Source of the DNA: Winogradskyella sp. MH6
GTDB taxonomy: Bacteria > Bacteroidota > Bacteroidia > Flavobacteriales > Flavobacteriaceae
Direction: 5' to 3'
DNA length: 64,000 nucleotides
Assembly (NCBI RefSeq): GCF_022810765.1
Contig: NZ_CP094494.1
Location: 558,001 to 622,000, forward strand
Below, in pieces: positions 60,604 through 64,000 of the stretch (position 1 is the stretch's first letter; each line of letters starts with the position of its first letter). The notes beneath the pieces were generated by a model. It did not search any database and was not told the origin of the DNA. It worked only from the letters and a program-made list of their open reading frames with translations. The position numbers and the translations under genes are program-made.

Positions 60604-61701
60604 TTAATTTTTAGAATTACTGTTAATCCAACTATGGATGTTTTGTAAATAATCTTCTACTCGAAATCTTTTGTCAAAGGTATCTAAATTATTAGAAGAT
60701 ATGGTTTTATATATTTCCTTGCTATCTGTAAGTTCTTTGATTTTAAGCACATAGTTTGACACCGAAAAATCATTGATGATAAACCCATTATAACCAGAAA
60801 CAACTGTATCAGGTATTGCCCCAATACCTGAACAAACCACAGGAATACCAAAAGCCATTGCTTCTATTAAAACCAATGGTTGACCTTCATTATAAGATGG
60901 CAATAAGAATAAATCTATTGATTTGTAAAAATTCCACTTATCCTCGTTGTGTATTAATCCAAGAAATTTAACCTTTTGATGTAGCTGATGCTTATCTATA
61001 AACTGTTCAACTTTTAATTTATCCTCATTGTTTTCCCACTCTCCAGCTATTGATAATTCAAAATCCACCCCTTCAATTGCTAAAATTTTTGCCGTTTCAG
61101 CCAGAACAAATATGCCTTTATTTTTATGAAGTGCTCCAACAAAACCTATTCTAATTTTTTGCCCTGTCAACGCTTTTACCTTATTATCACTTTGATTTGG
61201 TATTTCAACACCATTATCTATAACTGTAATAGAAGTTAATCCATGTTCAGCCAATGTCTTATTTACTGTATTTCCTAAGACCCTTATGCTATCAAACTTC
61301 TTTAAAATATTCAATCCTAATTTATAAGGCATCCCCTTTTGTTCCAAGAAATAAAAATTTCTTCCTGCTAACTCACCTATAACCTTACCTCCATACACTT
61401 TAGCAAATAATAAAACAGGTACTATTTTGAGAAGTGGAATGAAATTTTTGGGTATGGACAAATACACTACTGCTGGCCTTACCTTAATAATAGTCCATAA
61501 ATTCTTTATGATATAGCCAATATTAATTACAACATTGCTTATTAGTAGTTTTCCTTGATTGGACTTATTCTTGGATTTGTTAGAATTTTCTATAATTACA
61601 AAATCATCATGACTAGTAAAATAATCTGCCATAAGCCTAGCTCTTATTTCGCCGCCACCAAATGGAGGAGGAACGCTAAGTATGAGTAACTTCTTTTTCA
61701 T
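60604..61701 (-). CDS. Glycosyltransferase family 4
   Basis: 365-residue retaining GT-B transferase, probably extending the surface glycan on the cytosolic face. Start: LLILSVPPPFGGGEIRARLM with the Gly-rich acceptor loop. The C-terminal donor domain has IRIGFVGALHKNKG and the EX7E region EGQPLVLIEAMAFGIPVV. Sugar specificity cannot be read. It is 3 bp after the asparagine-synthase-like gene. Confidence 0.92.
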   Translation of the reverse strand: MKKKLLILSVPPPFGGGEIRARLMADYFTSHDDFVIIENSNKSKNKSNQGKLLISNVVINIGYIIKNLWTIIKVRPAVVYLSIPKNFIPLLKIVPVLLFAKVYGGKVIGELAGRNFYFLEQKGMPYKLGLNILKKFDSIRVLGNTVNKTLAEHGLTSITVIDNGVEIPNQSDNKVKALTGQKIRIGFVGALHKNKGIFVLAETAKILAIEGVDFELSIAGEWENNEDKLKVEQFIDKHQLHQKVKFLGLIHNEDKWNFYKSIDLFLLPSYNEGQPLVLIEAMAFGIPVVCSGIGAIPDTVVSGYNGFIINDFSVSNYVLKIKELTDSKEIYKTISSNNLDTFDKRFRVEDYLQNIHSWINSNSKN

Positions 61702-61704
61702 TAA

Positions 61705-63276
61705 CTATAAAAACAAATCTTTATTTAATGTAAGCGGTGGATATTTACCTAAATACTCTTGCTTTAATTTCTTTGTTTGATGTTTTCTAAATTTGGTTCT
61801 TATATCTTTTGAAAACGAATTAATAAATTCGTTTTTATTTAAAACATTGTTGTTTAACTGTTCCATCAAAGACACCTTCTGTTTACCTGTTTGACTCTCA
61901 ATATGTGCATAAGGTTTTAAAATTAACTGGTGGTTTTGCTTTTCCAGATGATCTACATAAACTCTAAACCCAGCTAACCAAAGCCAAATATCATTAGCCC
62001 TACCTACTCTAACTTCGCTTGACCTAATAATCTCCCTAAGTTCTTTTATACTATTGATGTTGAATATCTGAAACTGATTGAACCAATCTAAATCTATCAG
62101 ATTTTCTAAATCTGCTCTTAACTCATTCTTTGCCCATTTGGTATATTCATGGTAATGTAGCCTTAACCCATTTACAGCACCTTGAGTTTTCCCACTTAGT
62201 GCTTTATTTGTTCTAGCCCATGGTAACTGTGCTAATTTTGGAAAATTGGTTTTAAACAGATGCTCATACATTTCATTACCTCTTACCGAAGGGTGAAGCG
62301 ACCAAATATATTTATATACTTTTGGTGATGTAAACATTTGGTAAATTTTAGCATTACCATTAATTACCGATAAGGCATTACAAAGCCCTCCTCTCATTCT
62401 ATAACCTTGCATAAAATGCTCTCTTAACGCATAGGGTTTTGCATTAGGACTTCTATCTTGAAGTGCGTTTATATCCTGATATACTTGCTCTTGCCCATAC
62501 TTTTGAGCTTCAGAATTAAGTAAATTAAATCTATCAATTGGTTTAGGCTTTTTTAGTTGTAGTAAATGAAGATTACTAAACTCAGCCCTACCTATAGAGT
62601 CTCCAAAACTACCAGCTATTACCAAAGCATCTTTTGGTAAATCTCTAAACCAAAGCATACTATGCAACATCTCTGGAGAATGCAACAAACCTAATTCTTT
62701 TGCTGTAACGTTTATATTTTCAAGGACATTATTTGGTTGAAGTGGTACATGTATCCATTCAAAATCCAAAATATTAGCAATATTCTTAGCATAAACTACA
62801 TCTCTTGAATCTTCTAATCCCCAAGACACTGTTTTTGGCTTTTCTTTTAGCTCACCATTATCGTAAAGGTATTTAAAAACACCTACCGCAATCCTACTAT
62901 CTAAACCACCTGAAAGTAGAATATATATATCCTTATATTCTCTGACTACTTCTCTAGCTTCTTCTACCAAAAGTTTAAAAAACACATCCGAAAGGACCTG
63001 AAATTGCTCTGTAAACAACCCATGTTCAGGCACTTTACTTAATACCACCTTGTTATCCCTAATATCTGAAAGCCATGGTTGGCGTTCAATCTGATGCAAA
63101 AGGGTTCTATTACCACATATATACCCAAAAGACAGATACGACTGAATGGCAGCAATATCTAGATTTACACTTGAAGATGTATTGGAAAGTGCTTCATTAA
63201 AACTATCAAAAACTAAGTTATTTGATAGAAATTTTGGTGATTGAAACAAATGCTCTGAAGTTTCTTTAAATGCCAT
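61705..63276 (-). CDS. Asparagine-synthase-related protein without glutaminase site
   Basis: 523 residues. The ATP-pyrophosphatase loop SGGLDS (122-127) and WGLEDSRDVVYAKNIA define an AsnB-type synthetase domain. The N-terminal ~110 residues are short and lack the Cys2 nucleophile of the glutamine amidotransferase domain, so it cannot release ammonia from glutamine in the usual way. In polysaccharide loci such proteins may amidate or adenylate a sugar carboxylate or attach an amino acid; this is inference. Its start shares one base with the stop of the CapA-like gene. Confidence 0.85.
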   Translation of the reverse strand: MAFKETSEHLFQSPKFLSNNLVFDSFNEALSNTSSSVNLDIAAIQSYLSFGYICGNRTLLHQIERQPWLSDIRDNKVVLSKVPEHGLFTEQFQVLSDVFFKLLVEEAREVVREYKDIYILLSGGLDSRIAVGVFKYLYDNGELKEKPKTVSWGLEDSRDVVYAKNIANILDFEWIHVPLQPNNVLENINVTAKELGLLHSPEMLHSMLWFRDLPKDALVIAGSFGDSIGRAEFSNLHLLQLKKPKPIDRFNLLNSEAQKYGQEQVYQDINALQDRSPNAKPYALREHFMQGYRMRGGLCNALSVINGNAKIYQMFTSPKVYKYIWSLHPSVRGNEMYEHLFKTNFPKLAQLPWARTNKALSGKTQGAVNGLRLHYHEYTKWAKNELRADLENLIDLDWFNQFQIFNINSIKELREIIRSSEVRVGRANDIWLWLAGFRVYVDHLEKQNHQLILKPYAHIESQTGKQKVSLMEQLNNNVLNKNEFINSFSKDIRTKFRKHQTKKLKQEYLGKYPPLTLNKDLFL

Positions 63277-64000
63277 TAATTTTTAATTTCTTTTTCTAAA
63301 AGATCTACAACAACTTCTCGATGTACTCTACTCCTAACAACATTTAAAAGTATTGCTTTGTTCTTTTTGTTATACAACCAATTGGTTAATCCAAGCTTTG
63401 AATTTAACTTCCTCAACCATTTACCATGTCCTCTAAAAATGCTATAATAGACTAACCTATACTTATTAATAAACTTGTTCCAAGCCTGTTCAATAAATAC
63501 TTCATCGACTACATTCTTTTTCATTTCGTTGGACTTGGCAAAAAACTCAGCTTCTTCGTTTTTATTTAATTTTAAAATCCCTGGAAAACCTTGTTTAAAA
63601 GGTATTTGCTGAACTTCAGTTTTTCCGTCTGATAGTTCAACTTGTATTAAATATCCTGTTTTCCAATGATTGGTATTACGATTAACATAATCGAACATGA
63701 GATTACCTTGTCCGTAAAAAATATTTGATTGCCCATATCTTTCCCAAGCACCTGCTATATGAGAATGCTGGCATACCACCAAGTCTGCACCCATATCACA
63801 TATGTATCTGCATATTTTTTGAAGGTTTGGTGAAGGATACTCATAATGCTCTTTACCCTCGTGTAACAAAACAATAGTGAAATCTACTTGATCTTTTAGA
63901 TTTAATATGTCTCGTGTAACATCACATAAATCCATCGGATTAACCCCTGGCTTGTCTTTTTTAGCTACACCAAATTCAGTATCTGAAAACGACAAAATCC
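63276..64000 (-). CDS. CapA-like metallophosphoesterase-fold protein (partial, N-terminus beyond window)
   Basis: The C-terminal ~240 residues of a PGA_cap-family protein (named for poly-gamma-glutamate synthesis protein CapA). Conserved pieces: IVLLHEGKEHYEYPSP, DMGADLVVCQHSHIAGAWERY and NIFYGQGNLMFDY, with the His residues of the metal site. Many family members in polysaccharide loci are not involved in polyglutamate, so the role here is open. The frame continues past the right edge; TTG at 63995 is an internal Leu, not a start. First visible gene of the operon. Confidence 0.85.
   Translation of the reverse strand, partial: ILSFSDTEFGVAKKDKPGVNPMDLCDVTRDILNLKDQVDFTIVLLHEGKEHYEYPSPNLQKICRYICDMGADLVVCQHSHIAGAWERYGQSNIFYGQGNLMFDYVNRNTNHWKTGYLIQVELSDGKTEVQQIPFKQGFPGILKLNKNEEAEFFAKSNEMKKNVVDEVFIEQAWNKFINKYRLVYYSIFRGHGKWLRKLNSKLGLTNWLYNKKNKAILLNVVRSRVHREVVVDLLEKEIKN

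Noticed and set aside
1..64000. tRNA or rRNA genes
   Set aside because: I saw no cloverleaf-like sequence with a TTCGA-type T loop and CCA-adjacent acceptor, nor rRNA signatures, though a small tRNA could be missed by eye.

Overview
The window looks like a chromosomal segment of a marine member of the Bacteroidota, most likely class Flavobacteriia. The evidence is a low G+C content, promoters of the TTG-N17-23-TAnnTTTG type instead of E. coli-type boxes, almost no Shine-Dalgarno sequences, and a short RpoD without region 1.1. It also encodes type IX secretion parts (PorT, a plug-type protein, a secreted cargo with a C-terminal sorting domain), TamL and a Na+-translocating NADH:quinone reductase. 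The genus cannot be fixed from the sequence alone.

Layout. 1-8 kb (minus strand): GAPDH (cut by the window edge) coupled to lipoyl synthase, then the complete nqrABCDEF operon. 8-13.5 kb: T9SS plug-type protein, a divergent cysteine dioxygenase / PLP decarboxylase pair that looks like a hypotaurine (taurine) route, apaG, and two proteins of unknown function. 13.5-25 kb: pruA, a T9SS-exported lipase-like hydrolase, rsmG, a fatty acid desaturase, an aspartate aminotransferase, two tiny membrane proteins, trkH-trkA and menaquinone methyltransferase ubiE. 25-36.4 kb: porT, a TrmH-type methyltransferase, tamL, fbaA, accD without its zinc finger, a lipoprotein, an orphan PAS histidine kinase, rpsO and pnp.

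36.4-39.1 kb is a disturbed region. It holds an outer-membrane protein gene broken by an in-frame stop, a decayed second copy of the last ~45 codons of pnp, another outer-membrane protein, and a putative regulator with a perfect 15+15 bp palindrome in its promoter. 39-48.7 kb: a DUF6029-type outer-membrane protein, TlpA-like and Omp28-like thioredoxin-fold proteins, the proCBA proline operon, rpoD, rpe and a two-CBS-domain protein. A short transcription unit (possible small RNA) may lie between rpoD and rpe.

48.7-64 kb (minus strand) is a surface polysaccharide locus. The export and initiation core (wzc, wza, a WecA/MraY-type transferase, wecB) is separated from the upstream sugar-processing genes by a 2.1-kb gene-free mosaic of repeats. 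Those upstream genes are a WecG/TagA transferase, an (alpha/alpha)6-type protein, a fused two-domain dehydrogenase, a GT4, an amidotransferase-less asparagine-synthase homologue and a CapA-like protein. The repeat array consists of several families of small hairpins that keep constant flanks while the two stem arms change together. An eighth copy of one family, with a swapped stem, sits inside the upstream operon. This array, the pnp remnant region and the cysteine-to-hypotaurine pair are the parts most worth a second look.
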